DNA of 64,000 bases from Aurantimonas sp036549475 (GTDB taxonomy: Bacteria > Pseudomonadota > Alphaproteobacteria > Rhizobiales > Rhizobiaceae): assembly GCF_036549475.1 (NCBI RefSeq), contig NZ_JAZHLI010000005.1:93795-157794 (forward strand), in the 5' to 3' direction. How positions within the stretch are numbered: the stretch's first letter is position 1; each line of letters opens with the position of its first letter. Below the pieces are notes generated by a model that saw only the letters and a list, made by a program, of their open reading frames with translations, did not search any database and was not told the DNA's origin. This document shows, one piece after another, positions 53,647-62,336 of the stretch. A program made the translations under genes and the position numbers.

Positions 53647-55866
53647 CTATAGAAAGCTTTGCGGGTCCACGTCGACCTGCATCTGCACCGATCCGCGCGG
53701 CCGGGGCGCAGCGGCGATCATGGCACGCAGGAATGCCTGGATATGCGATTTGCGTGGTGCGTGAACAAGCAGCCGAAAGCGGTGCCGCCCGCGCAGCACG
53801 GCCAACGGTGCTTCGGCTGGCCCCAGAACCTCGATCGCATCGTCCCGAGGCGCGGCGCGACGCAGTTCGCGGCCGTATTCCTCGGCCTCCCTGCGGCTGT
53901 TAGCCGAGACGATGATGCTGGCAAGGCGCCCGAAGGGCGGCAGGGCCGTTCGCTCACGCTCGGCGATTTCGTGTTCGTAGAAGCGCGTCGCATCGCCCGA
54001 GGCGATCGCCTGCATCACCGGGTGCTCAGGCTGCCAGGTCTGTATCATGCCGCGGCTGGCACGACCCCCGCTGCGCCCGGCCCGCCCGGTCACCTGATGC
54101 AAGAGCTGGAAGGTCCGCTCGGCTGCGCGCGGATCGCCATTTGCCAGACCGAGATCGGCGTCGATCGCGCCGACCAGTGTCATCATCGGGAAATGGTGTC
54201 CCTTGGCGACGAGCTGGGTGCCGATGACGATATCGGCTTCCCCTTCAGCGATGGCATCCAGTTCGCGGCGCAGGCGGCGCGTCCCGCCAGGCAGGTCCGA
54301 CGAAAGGAGAATGGTCCGTGCTTCCGGAAAATCTGTCAGCATCTCTTCCGCGATGCGCTCCACACCCGGACCACATGCGACCAGATGATCGAGCGTCCCG
54401 CATTCCGGGCAGGCTTCGGGACGGCGCACGGCGAAGCCGCAATGATGGCACTGGAGTTGACCGCGCAGCCGGTGGTCGACCAGCCAGGTCGAACAGTCGG
54501 GGCACTGAAACCTGTGTCCGCACACCCGGCAGAGGGTCAGAGGCGCATAGCCTCGGCGGTTGAGGAAGAGGAGCGCCTGTTCGCCTCTCGCGACGGTCTC
54601 CGCAATGGCCTTGGCGAGAATGGGGGAAACGAATCGACCCCGCGCGGGCGGCGTGCTGCGCATGTCGATCAGCGACAGATCCGGCATTGCCGCCTCGGCG
54701 AAGCGGCCGGTCAGGCGGACATGGCCGTAGCGGCCCGCGGCGGCATTGACCCGCGTCTCCACCGACGGCGTGGCCGAAGCGAGGATGACGGGAAATCCTC
54801 CGAGCGAAGCCCGGACAACCGCCATGTCTCGCGCGTGGTAGAAGGTTCGTTCCTCCTGCTTGTAGGCGGGGTCATGTTCCTCGTCGACGATGACGAGGCC
54901 GAGATCCTGAAATGGCAGGAACAACGCCGAGCGCGCGCCAGCGACGATGCGGACGCGACCTTCGGCGAGCTGGCGCCAGACCTTCTCGCGCTGGCGGGGC
55001 GGCACGTCGGAATGCCACTCCGCGGGCGGCGCGCCGAAGCGCGCATGAAACCGGTCAATGAAGCTCTGGGTAAGGGCGATCTCCGGTAGCAGGATCAGTA
55101 CCTGACGGCCTTTCTCCAGCGCTGCCGCCACCGCCTCGAAATAGACCTCGGTCTTGCCTGACCCCGTGACGCCTTCCAGCAATGTCGCGCTGAAACCCTC
55201 GGTCGCGACCATTGCCGAAAGCGCGTCGGCCGCGATCCGCTGATCCTCATTGAGGTCCGCACGGTCATAGTTGGTGTCCGGCACGGCAACCGCCGCGGGC
55301 GGCGGCAGGCGAACGCGCTCAAAGACGCCCTGCTTGATCAGTCCGTCGACAACAGACGCAGTGACACCGGCCGCATGGGCCAGCCCCATCCGGGCCCAGG
55401 TCGGCGCCTCGGCAGCCGTCGCCATGACCCGTTGACGGGTCTCGGTCATACGGCTCGGCGGCGTATCGGTCACCGCGAGTCCGTCGATCCAGGGCTCTGG
55501 ATCGAAGGCGGCAGGCGCCCGCAGGGCCATGCGCGCAACGAGCCCCGGCGGCGAAAGCGTGTAGTCGGCCACCCAGTCGATGAAGCGGCGCATCGTGTGG
55601 TCGAGGGGTGGGCAGTCGAATACACGCGTGATCGCGCGCAGCTTGCGCGGATCGACCTCGTCCGTCGCGCCATCCCAGACGACTCCGGCGACCTGACGGG
55701 GGCCGAGCGGCACCTGAACGATCGAACCGGGCCGAACGGACATGCCGTCAGGCACCGCATAGGAATAGGGGCGATTGCCCGGCAGTGGGACCAGTACAGG
55801 CACGGTGGTCGTCGCAAAGAGCTGGCCGGTCTGGTTCAAATGAAGGGGTCCGGACGTATTGGTCAT
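53647..55866 (-). CDS. priA: Primosomal protein N' (replication restart helicase PriA)
   Basis: A 739-residue superfamily 2 helicase that reloads the replisome at stalled forks. The N-terminal 3'-DNA-binding domain (VPVLVPLPGNRPYSYAVPDG, VPLGPRQVAGVVW) precedes Walker A GVTGSGKTEV, the DEEH box IVDEEHDPAYKQEE, and ATPSVE. The zinc region has eight cysteines in CRVCGHRFQCPDC and CHHCGFAVRRPEACPEC. Motif VI is QVTGRAGRSGG. The ATG giving MTNTSGPLHLNQ is used; the frame extends 42 codons further without typical sequence. Divergent from the transaldolase gene. Confidence 0.97.
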   Translation of the reverse strand: MTNTSGPLHLNQTGQLFATTTVPVLVPLPGNRPYSYAVPDGMSVRPGSIVQVPLGPRQVAGVVWDGATDEVDPRKLRAITRVFDCPPLDHTMRRFIDWVADYTLSPPGLVARMALRAPAAFDPEPWIDGLAVTDTPPSRMTETRQRVMATAAEAPTWARMGLAHAAGVTASVVDGLIKQGVFERVRLPPPAAVAVPDTNYDRADLNEDQRIAADALSAMVATEGFSATLLEGVTGSGKTEVYFEAVAAALEKGRQVLILLPEIALTQSFIDRFHARFGAPPAEWHSDVPPRQREKVWRQLAEGRVRIVAGARSALFLPFQDLGLVIVDEEHDPAYKQEERTFYHARDMAVVRASLGGFPVILASATPSVETRVNAAAGRYGHVRLTGRFAEAAMPDLSLIDMRSTPPARGRFVSPILAKAIAETVARGEQALLFLNRRGYAPLTLCRVCGHRFQCPDCSTWLVDHRLRGQLQCHHCGFAVRRPEACPECGTLDHLVACGPGVERIAEEMLTDFPEARTILLSSDLPGGTRRLRRELDAIAEGEADIVIGTQLVAKGHHFPMMTLVGAIDADLGLANGDPRAAERTFQLLHQVTGRAGRSGGRASRGMIQTWQPEHPVMQAIASGDATRFYEHEIAERERTALPPFGRLASIIVSANSRREAEEYGRELRRAAPRDDAIEVLGPAEAPLAVLRGRHRFRLLVHAPRKSHIQAFLRAMIAAAPRPRGSVQMQVDVDPQSFL

Positions 55867-56138
55867 GCGGGGGCGACGACGGAAGGGGCCGCGAATCGCG
55901 AAGGCCTCGCGACAGTCTAGGGACCGAGGCGCGACGTCGAAACCCGAAGGTCCCGGCCAAGGAAAACGGCCCGAATCATCATCTGGCCGCATCCTTCGTC
56001 ATCTGCAAGGCCGGGCGGCATGTTCTCGCCGGCTGCGGCGACCTATATGGAGCGTCGCGGTCGGGCGCATGTAGCGCAAACCGGGGCCGGGCTGATATGC
56101 ATCCGGCGAATTTTCACCCGAGGCCGAATGAGGGCGCC

Positions 56139-56792
56139 ATGAAATTCTTCGTCGATACCGCCGATCTCTCCGAGATCAGGGAGCTTTCCGAAACGGGCCT
56201 GATCGATGGGGTCACCACCAACCCGTCGCTGATCATGAAGGCCGACCGGCCAATGTCGGACATCATCGCCGAAATCTGCGAGATCGTCGACGGACCCGTG
56301 TCGGCCGAAGTCGCGGCGGTGGATGCCGACGAGATGATCCGCGAAGGCAAGCATCTCGCCGCGATCGCCGACAATGTCTGTATCAAGCTGCCGCTGACGC
56401 TGGCGGGCCTGAAGGCGTGCAAGGAGCTTACCGACGAAGGTTTCCAGACCAACGTCACCCTTTGCTTCTCTGCCGTACAGGCGCTGCTCGCCGCCAAGGC
56501 CGGCGCCACATACATCTCGCCCTTCATCGGTCGGCTCGACGATATCAACATCGACGGCATGGGGCTGATCGCCGATATCCGGCGCATCTACGACAATTAC
56601 GGCTTCGAAACCGAAATTCTGGCCGCCTCGATTCGCACCTCGAACCATGTGCGCGAGGCTGCACTGCTCGGCGCCGACGTGGCCACCGTCCCGCCGGCAA
56701 CGCTCAAGGCCCTCGTGAAGCATCCGCTGACCGACAAGGGCCTCGACACCTTTCTCGCCGACTGGAAGAAGACCGGCCAGACCATCGGCTGA
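56139..56792 (+). CDS. fsa: Transaldolase of the fructose-6-phosphate aldolase (TalC/Fsa) type
   Basis: A 217-residue short transaldolase. MKFFVDTADLSEIRELSETG, GVTTNPSLIMKADRPM, the Schiff-base Lys in NVCIKLPLTLAGLKAC, TLCFSAVQALLAAKAGATYI and FETEILAASIRTSNHVREAA are the family hallmarks. In most bacteria this form works as a transaldolase of the pentose phosphate pathway rather than a fructose-6-phosphate aldolase. The ATG lies just after GAGGGCGCC. Adjacent to priA in many rhizobia. Ends at a hairpin shared with dps. Confidence 0.96.
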   Translation: MKFFVDTADLSEIRELSETGLIDGVTTNPSLIMKADRPMSDIIAEICEIVDGPVSAEVAAVDADEMIREGKHLAAIADNVCIKLPLTLAGLKACKELTDEGFQTNVTLCFSAVQALLAAKAGATYISPFIGRLDDINIDGMGLIADIRRIYDNYGFETEILAASIRTSNHVREAALLGADVATVPPATLKALVKHPLTDKGLDTFLADWKKTGQTIG

Positions 56793-56817
56793 ATGACCGG
56801 GCGGTACCGGCAGATAA

Positions 56818-56851
56818 AGAAAGGGCGGTGCCAGCAGACACCGCCCTTTCT
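56818..56851. terminator. Bidirectional terminator between fsa and dps
   Basis: AGAAAGGGCGGTG (56818-56830) and its complement (56839-56851) make a perfect 13-bp stem. The flanking A and T tracts are inside the stem only, so termination would depend on stem strength in both directions. Confidence 0.7.
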
Positions 56852-56872
56852 GCTTCGTCAGGCCGTCCAGGC

Positions 56873-57373
56873 TCAAGCCTGGAAATGGCTCTCCATGAAG
56901 TAGATCGCCTTATCGAGGCCTCGGCCGGTGGCCGTCAGCAGATCCTCTGTCAACGGGTCGCCGGCTTCGGAGGCTTCCTCGATACCCTTCTCGACAGCGG
57001 CGCTCCACTTGGAATAGCTCTCGGTCAGCCGCCGGAGGTGATCCTCGGACTTCACGAGATCCAGCGGGTAGGGATCCAGCAGGGAATTCTCCGCCGCTGC
57101 CTGAACCGTGCCATGGGCCTGGCCGCCGAGCGCCGTGAGGCGCTCGGCGATGGTGTCGACATACGCCTCGGTCTGCTCGTGCAACTCGTCGAACAGCTTG
57201 TGCACGGCGATGAAGTTCATGCCCTTTACGTTCCAGTGGGCCTGCTTGGTCTGATAGGTGATGTCGACTGCGGTGGCGAGATGCTTCTGCAGGAGGTCGA
57301 CCATCGTCCCGCGGATGTTCTCTGAGATCGGGTTCATGGTCTTGTGCATCTTGGTTTTTGCGCTTTTGGCCAT
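56873..57373 (-). CDS. dps: Dps, DNA-binding ferritin-like protein
   Basis: A 166-residue mini-ferritin that forms dodecamers, oxidises and stores iron with hydrogen peroxide and protects DNA. The ferroxidase motif is in QAHWNVKGMNFIAVHKLFDE then LHEQTEAYVDTIAERLTALG, with His, Asp and Glu ligands in place. The N-terminal tail MAKSAKTKMHKTMNP is Lys-rich, as in Dps proteins that bind DNA. The ATG follows AGAAGGAG at six bases. A dyad (ATTATG-N9-CATAAT) lies upstream in the promoter region. Confidence 0.96.
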   Translation of the reverse strand: MAKSAKTKMHKTMNPISENIRGTMVDLLQKHLATAVDITYQTKQAHWNVKGMNFIAVHKLFDELHEQTEAYVDTIAERLTALGGQAHGTVQAAAENSLLDPYPLDLVKSEDHLRRLTESYSKWSAAVEKGIEEASEAGDPLTEDLLTATGRGLDKAIYFMESHFQA

Positions 57374-57424
57374 GGTGGCTCCTTCTGGTGGGCCCGCTCC
57401 GCTTCGTAGAGGACTGAGCCGAGA

Positions 57425-57445
57425 ATTATGGGTCTCCCGCATAAT
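57425..57445 (-). promoter_or_regulatory. Possible operator dyad upstream of dps
   Basis: ATTATG (57425-57430) and CATAAT (57440-57445) form a 6-bp inverted repeat with a 9-base spacer, 52 to 72 bases upstream of the dps start codon and AT-rich against the GC-rich surroundings. It does not match the OxyR or Fur consensus well enough to name the regulator. Confidence 0.35.
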
Positions 57446-57610
57446 CGCCTGTGATCATAACGGTTCCATCTGCGACCAGTTGGCGCGACGATTAACGGGC
57501 CGTTTGAAGATGCCGGATCAACTCCCACTCTTCCCGATTGATGTGACCGGCCCAACTGCGCACATGTCGCATGCGATGCCCCTGTCGCCTCTTGCAAACG
57601 GAGTCTCTCG

Positions 57611-58285
57611 ATGAAGACCATGCTCATCACAGGCGCATCGACAGGGATCGGTGCAGCGACGGCCCGGCGGGCGGTCGCTGCCGGCTATCAGGTCGCCTTG
57701 GCGGCGCGATCCAAGGACAAGCTCGATGGGCTCGTCACCGAGATCGGCCAGGACAAGGCGATGGCGGTCGCCTGCGACGTGACGGACTACAGCGCCCAGC
57801 AGGCGATGGCGGAGGCGGTCATTGACCGCTTCGGCGGGATCGATGTGGTGTTCGCCAATGCCGGCATCGGTTCGAATTCATCCGGTACCGCTGGAGGGGA
57901 CGTAGACAACTGGCATCGGATGGTGACCACCAATATTCTCGGGGCCATGTACACGGTGAAGGCGACGCATGACGCGGTCGTTGCGGCCAAGGGGCATTAC
58001 GTCCTGACCGGCTCGATCGCAGGCCGCAAGGTCCTGGCGGGATCGATCTACGGCGCGACCAAATGGGCGATCACCGGATATGGGCAGAACCTGCGCGAGG
58101 AACTGCGCGAGCACGGCGTCAAAGTGACACTGATCGAACCGGGCATGGTGGATACCCCGTTCTTCGACCAGCCGAAGCCGGACGCCATGCAGGCCGATGA
58201 TGTGGCCGGTGCCGTTCTCTACGCCATTTCGCAGCCGGAGAACGTCCTGGCCGGCGAAATCTGGATCGAGCCGATGAAGCGGTGA
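57611..58285 (+). CDS. Short-chain dehydrogenase/reductase (SDR)
   Basis: A 224-residue classical SDR. TGASTGIG is at 7-14, CDVTDYSA at about 55-62, FANAGIGSNS at 81-90, catalytic Ser135 (LTGSIAG), Tyr147 and Lys151 (YGATK). The C-terminus ends GEIWIEPMKR, typical of the YdfG/serine-dehydrogenase-like subgroup acting on 3-hydroxy acids, but the substrate is not certain. ATG follows GAGTCTCTCG, a weak site. Divergent from dps. A GC-rich hairpin follows the stop. Confidence 0.93.
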   Translation: MKTMLITGASTGIGAATARRAVAAGYQVALAARSKDKLDGLVTEIGQDKAMAVACDVTDYSAQQAMAEAVIDRFGGIDVVFANAGIGSNSSGTAGGDVDNWHRMVTTNILGAMYTVKATHDAVVAAKGHYVLTGSIAGRKVLAGSIYGATKWAITGYGQNLREELREHGVKVTLIEPGMVDTPFFDQPKPDAMQADDVAGAVLYAISQPENVLAGEIWIEPMKR

Positions 58286-58292
58286 GGCGACC

Positions 58293-58319
58293 GCGGGCAG
58301 GGGCTGGCGCCCCGCCCGC
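58293..58319 (+). terminator. Terminator-like hairpin after the SDR gene
   Basis: GCGGGC-A-GGGGC pairs with GCCCC-GCCCGC (11 bp with one bulged A, loop TGGC), beginning eight bases after the stop. Only AGTCTTTG follows at a distance, so the U-tail is poor. Confidence 0.5.
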
Positions 58320-58441
58320 AGCGGGAAAGTCTTTGTCCGTGCGCTCACCGAAGTCATGGTCCTCAGTCCGGTGAGCGACCGCCGCGGTGAACCTCACCGG
58401 CTTCTCGGGATACTCCGTTGAAAGCGGGTGCAGCGGTTCGA

Positions 58442-59068
58442 CTACCCCATCGCGTCCTTGATGCCTTCGAAGGCATTGTCGCCCCAGACGTCCCTGATCC
58501 TGGCATCGCGACCGCAGCTGAAGCGGTAGTATTTATATTTCAGCGAATTCTTCTTGTAGTAATCCTGGTGGTAGCCTTCTGCAGGCCAGAAGGTCGGGGC
58601 GGATGCGATGGGGGTGACCACCTTCGGTAGATCCTTGGCGACAGCGGCCTTGGAGGCCTTGGCCTTCTGCAGCTGGTCCTGATCCGTGGCGAAGATCGCG
58701 GTCGTGTAGGAATGGCCACGGTCGCAGAACTGGCCGCCGGCGTCCGTCGGGTCGACCGAGTGCCAGAAGACGTTCAGCAACTGGTCGTAGCTGACGCGCT
58801 TCGGATCATAGGTGATCCGCACCGCCTCCACGTGGCCGGGATGGTTCTGGTAGGTGGGGTTCTGGTTCTCGCCGCCGATATAGCCCGACGTCGTGTCGAG
58901 GACGCCGGCCACATGGTCGAAATCGCTCTCGACGCACCAGAAGCAGCCGCCGGCGAATATCGCCGTCTTGGTGCTCTGGGCGGCAGCGCCGCCCGGCATG
59001 AGGCTGGCCCCTGCGGCGAGTGCGGCGGCGAACAGCCCCGCCAGCGCAAATCCGGTTCTTCCTGCCAT
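58442..59068 (-). CDS. msrA: Exported peptide-methionine (S)-S-oxide reductase MsrA
   Basis: A 208-residue MsrA with a signal peptide (GFALAGLFAAALAAGASLMP, cleavage near GGAAAQ), so it repairs oxidised methionines of envelope proteins rather than cytoplasmic ones. The catalytic motif is GCFWCVESDF with Cys42 (nucleophile) and Cys45. GYIGGENQNPTYQNHPGHVE and VSYDQLLNVFWHSVDPTDAG are conserved substrate-binding blocks, and CGRDARIRDVWG near the end may supply the resolving cysteine. How reducing power reaches it is not shown here. Confidence 0.95.
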   Translation of the reverse strand: MAGRTGFALAGLFAAALAAGASLMPGGAAAQSTKTAIFAGGCFWCVESDFDHVAGVLDTTSGYIGGENQNPTYQNHPGHVEAVRITYDPKRVSYDQLLNVFWHSVDPTDAGGQFCDRGHSYTTAIFATDQDQLQKAKASKAAVAKDLPKVVTPIASAPTFWPAEGYHQDYYKKNSLKYKYYRFSCGRDARIRDVWGDNAFEGIKDAMG

Positions 59069-59271
59069 GGTCTCATTCCCTTGCTGGTCGCTGCACGGGC
59101 AGCCATCCCTCTTGTCGTGCCCATTGGTGCGCGATCGGAGGCGGCCCGCTCAACACAAGCTTCGGTGAGGCGAGTGGAATTGTTTCAGGCGGCCAGAGGA
59201 AAACCTTGGGTTCCGGCCCAGCTAGCTCCGACGCGGCGAAGACGTTTCACCGCATCGGAGCCGTTCGGCGA

Positions 59272-59697
59272 TCAGCCGCCGTCGGCCTGGAAGCCGGCGG
59301 CCTCGATGCCGGCGGTGGCGGCCGCCTCGTCATTGTCGGAGGTGTCGCCGGTGATGCCGACGGCGCCGAGGATGACGCCGCCCTCACCACGGACGAGGAC
59401 ACCGCCCGGTACCGGGACCAGCACGCCCTTGGCGAGCGCGTTCATCGACTGGATGAAATAGGGCTGCTGCTCGGCCCGCTTCCAGATCGCCCGCGAGCCC
59501 ATGCCCAGGGCGATGGCGCCGTTGGCCTTGCCCATGGCGATGTCGGGCCGCATGCGGGACGAGCCGTCGGCGCGCTCGAGGGCGACCAGTGCGCCGCCCG
59601 CGTCGAGGACGGCGATGGTGAGCGGCTTGAAGCCCTTGGCGGCGCCCATCTTCATGGCTTCGGCGATGATGATGCGGGCCTTGTCGAGTGTCAGCAT
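59272..59697 (-). CDS. GlcG/HbpS family heme-binding or cobalamin-adjacent protein
   Basis: A 141-residue protein of the GlcG/HbpS (DUF336) family. Features are the helix MLTLDKARIIIAEAMKMGAA, LTIAVLDAGGALVALERADG, MRPDIAMGKANGAIALGMGS and VPVPGGVLVRGEGGVILGAV then GITGDTSDND. Family members bind haem or act beside glycolate, propanediol or aromatic pathways; no such pathway is adjacent, so the role is unknown. It marks the start of a stretch with visibly higher GC content. ATG start. Confidence 0.88.
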   Translation of the reverse strand: MLTLDKARIIIAEAMKMGAAKGFKPLTIAVLDAGGALVALERADGSSRMRPDIAMGKANGAIALGMGSRAIWKRAEQQPYFIQSMNALAKGVLVPVPGGVLVRGEGGVILGAVGITGDTSDNDEAAATAGIEAAGFQADGG

Positions 59698-59762
59698 GGT
59701 GTTCCCTCCGTTGCGTGCGCCCGGCAGATAGCACAGGCGGGCAGGGAGTCACGTGCGCGGCG

Positions 59763-60064
59763 TCAGGGGGCCGGGTGCATGGTGTAGCGCACGCCGGCCT
59801 GGCCGGGGCTGCTCCAGATCAGCTCGACCTCGTGGGTGGTGCCCTCGGCGAGATCCTGCAGCAGGAAGATCCGCGGCAGGTCGACCGCCACGAGGAACTG
59901 CAGCCTGGCGCCGGTCTCGGAGCGGTCGACCATGGCGCAATCGGTGATACTTTCCTGCGCATGGTCATCACGCGCTGGGGCCGCAGCCGCGTGCGCACGC
60001 GCCGCGCGCGGCGCTTGTCCCGGAACTGCGTCGCCTTGCCCCATCTGGCCAGCAAACTGCCCAT
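59763..60064 (-). pseudogene. PilZ domain gene split between two frames
   Basis: One frame, starting MGSLLARWGKATQFRDKRRA, gives the arginine motif of a PilZ domain (RRARRVRTRL). The second motif, DRSETGARLQ, and the rest of the beta barrel (FLVAVDLPRIFLLQDLAEGT then THEVELIWSSPGQAGVRYT) lie in another frame. The change occurs near 59945-59955 at a short A-run in the coding strand. Adding one A to that run would join the frames and give RRKSITDCAMVDRSETGA, a good PilZ sequence. PilZ binds cyclic di-GMP. It may be a pseudogene, a sequencing error or, less likely, a programmed frameshift. Confidence 0.6.
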
Positions 60065-60196
60065 CAATCCCACCGCATGTTTCCGATGGCCCAGCATCGC
60101 CGAGATTCGTTAACCGGCGCCGACCCGCCAGGGTAAATCGGACGGAAACATGCACGCTGTGGCCCTGCCGCCGCAGCAGCGGACACCCGGTGCCGC

Positions 60197-61483
60197 TCAG
60201 GCGAAGCGGCGGGCGGCGTCGAGGGCCAGGCCCAGGCCGACCGAGCCGAAGGCATCGGACCGGGCGATGCGGGCGTCCGGAAAGCGGGCGGTGGCGGCGG
60301 CGCGCACGGCCGGCACCTGCGCGCCGCCGCCGGTCAGGATGACCGTCTCGATCGCCGCCGGCGCGACACCGGCGCTGGCCAGGGCGGCGTCGATCGCCGC
60401 GGCGATGCGGGCGACCAGCTCGGCAGTGGCCTCCTCGAAGGCGGCGCGGGTCGCCGGCGCCTCCAGCATCAGCCCGGTCTCGGCCAACTTGATGACGGCT
60501 CCGTCGGCGTCGGTGAGGGCAATCTTGGCGGCCTCGACGGCGCCGGCCAGGCGATGGCCGGAGCGATGCACCAGCAGATGCTCGAAGCGGGCGAGCTTGT
60601 CCGGCTCGGCCGCCTCGCGGGCCAGGCCCCGAATGTCGCGCAGGATCTTGGCGGTGTAGAGCGTGTTGACCCGGTGCCAGGTGGCCATGTCGTTGAAGTA
60701 CCAGACCGGCAGGCGGCGCTTGCCGTCGGCGGTGGCGCTGCCCATACCGAAATGCGGCATGACACGGGCCAGCGACAGAAGACGGTCGAAATCGGTGCCG
60801 CCGACATGGACGCCGGTCGAGGCGAGGATGTCGTCCCGCCGCTCGCCGCTACCGGCCCGCGCACGCTCGGGCGACAGGCGCACGACCGAAAAGTCCGAGG
60901 TGCCGCCGCCGATGTCGACCACCAGGGCCAGCTCTTCCGACGCGACGGTGCTTTCGTAATAGAGCGCGGCGGCCACCGGCTCGAACTGGAACTCGACATG
61001 GCCGAAGCCTTCGGCGCGGGCGGCGGCGGCAAGCTGGTCCTGGGCGGCGCGGTCGGCGGCCGAATCGTCGTCGACGAACTGCACCGGCCGGCCGAACACC
61101 ACGCGGTCGGTGGCCACGGCCTCGGGCCCGTCGCCGGCGCGGGCGGCCTCGGCCTCCAGCTTTTCGCGCAGATGCCGCAGGAACCGGCCGATCAGCGCCT
61201 CGAAGCTCATGCGCTGGCGCCCGATCGGGGTGGTCTCGGCCATCAGCGAGGTGCCGAGGATCGATTTCAGCGCCCGCATGAAGCGGCCCTCGGCGCCGTC
61301 GACATATTCGAAGACGGCGGCGCGGCCCACATATGTGCCGCCATCCTCGAGGCTGAAGAACAGCGCCGAGGGGATGGTCGGGCTGCCGGCCTCCACCGGC
61401 ACCAGCGCCGGCGCGCCGCCGGGCGCGGCCAGAGCGAGGGTGGAATTGGTGGTGCCGAAATCGAGGCCGGGAAAACGGGGCAT
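60197..61483 (-). CDS. Hsp70 family protein (YegD-like)
   Basis: A 428-residue actin/Hsp70-fold ATPase. The phosphate-1 motif is GLDFGTTNSTLAL at the N-terminus, FQFEPVAAALYYE leads to VVDIGGGTSDFSVVRL (phosphate 2), and VILTGGGAQVPAVRAA is the adenosine motif. The substrate-binding domain of DnaK is absent, as in E. coli YegD, so the client and role are unknown. GC content is very high (mostly Ala/Arg/Gly codons with G or C). The ATG is used; a TTG two codons upstream is also possible. No co-chaperone gene adjoins it. Confidence 0.92.
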   Translation of the reverse strand: MPRFPGLDFGTTNSTLALAAPGGAPALVPVEAGSPTIPSALFFSLEDGGTYVGRAAVFEYVDGAEGRFMRALKSILGTSLMAETTPIGRQRMSFEALIGRFLRHLREKLEAEAARAGDGPEAVATDRVVFGRPVQFVDDDSAADRAAQDQLAAAARAEGFGHVEFQFEPVAAALYYESTVASEELALVVDIGGGTSDFSVVRLSPERARAGSGERRDDILASTGVHVGGTDFDRLLSLARVMPHFGMGSATADGKRRLPVWYFNDMATWHRVNTLYTAKILRDIRGLAREAAEPDKLARFEHLLVHRSGHRLAGAVEAAKIALTDADGAVIKLAETGLMLEAPATRAAFEEATAELVARIAAAIDAALASAGVAPAAIETVILTGGGAQVPAVRAAATARFPDARIARSDAFGSVGLGLALDAARRFA

Positions 61484-62336
61484 GGACAACTCGCGGGGGG
61501 AATCGGGCGGCGCGCCGATCGCCGGCGGGCACGGGCAGGGCAGGGGTGGAAGCGGCGGTGTCTACAGCATCGGCCGGCAAACCGGAATCGCTTTTCGGGG
61601 TGATTGCGCATGGGGGCGTGCCGCGGGCGCCGGTCTCCTGCGCGGGCCCCTGCGCGAGCCGATGGCGCCGGCCGGACGCGCGGCGGCATGTCCGCGCCCG
61701 GATCGACCGGGCCGGAGCCTGACGGCGCCGTTTGGTCCCGCGGCCGCCGGGCGGCGCTGGCGGGACCTGTCTGGCCGCCCGGTCACGGGCGACGGAACGC
61801 CGGAGGCCGACCCTCCGATAGCAAGTGTTCGGTCCGCCTCCGGCGTTCCGCACGGTGGGTTCCCAGGACCGGGCGAGGTCTCGATTCCCGCCCGCCGCCG
61901 AACCATTCCCCCGGCGCCGCCGGCCATGCCGGGGCGCCNATAGCAAGTGTTCGGTCCGCCTCCGGCGTTCCGCACGGTGGGTTCCCAGGACCGGGCGAGG
62001 TCTCGATTCCCGCCCGCCGCCGAACCATTCCCCCGGCGCCGCCGGCCATGCCGGGGCGCCAGGTTCCGGGAAGCTGCCGGCAGGAGCATGACCCCCCGCC
62101 CGGCAGCGTGCCGCCTTCCCCGCAGAACGGAAGGCCGGCTCGGCCGTCACCCGGCCCGGTTCCGCCGCTCCGGACGCGACCTGAACCGGCACCGCCCGCC
62201 AGGATTGCTCCCTTGGCCCCCGAACGATCCCGGTGATCATTCGCGCCCGTTTCGCGGGCCGGCGGTGTGGCGATGATGCGCGCGGCGAGACAGGCGGGGA
62301 GAAGTTTTTTTGGGGAGGTTTCGTGCGCGCCGGGAA
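61484..62336. other. Gene-free GC-rich region with duplicated sequence
   Basis: About 850 bases with no frame that resembles a protein; the open frames are by-products of the extreme GC content. It contains an undetermined base at 61939, a 121-base tandem duplication around it, and an inverted repeat (GGAACGCCGGAGGC at 61794-61807 with GCCTCCGGCGTTCC at 61837-61850). Confidence 0.7.
61818..62060. repeat. 121-base tandem duplication with an N between the copies
   Basis: Copy 1 is 61818-61938 and copy 2 is 61940-62060; both begin ATAGCAAGTGTTCGG and end GCCGGGGCGCC and appear identical over their whole length. The single N at 61939 separates them exactly. Identity plus the N suggests two contig ends with the same overlap joined by a one-base gap, rather than a biological tandem repeat. 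Confidence 0.85.

Noticed and set aside
60849..62240. 464-codon minus-strand open frame across the GC-rich spacer
   Set aside because: It crosses the undetermined base and the duplication and overlaps the Hsp70-like gene in another frame; the sequence is Pro/Arg/Gly-rich without pattern.
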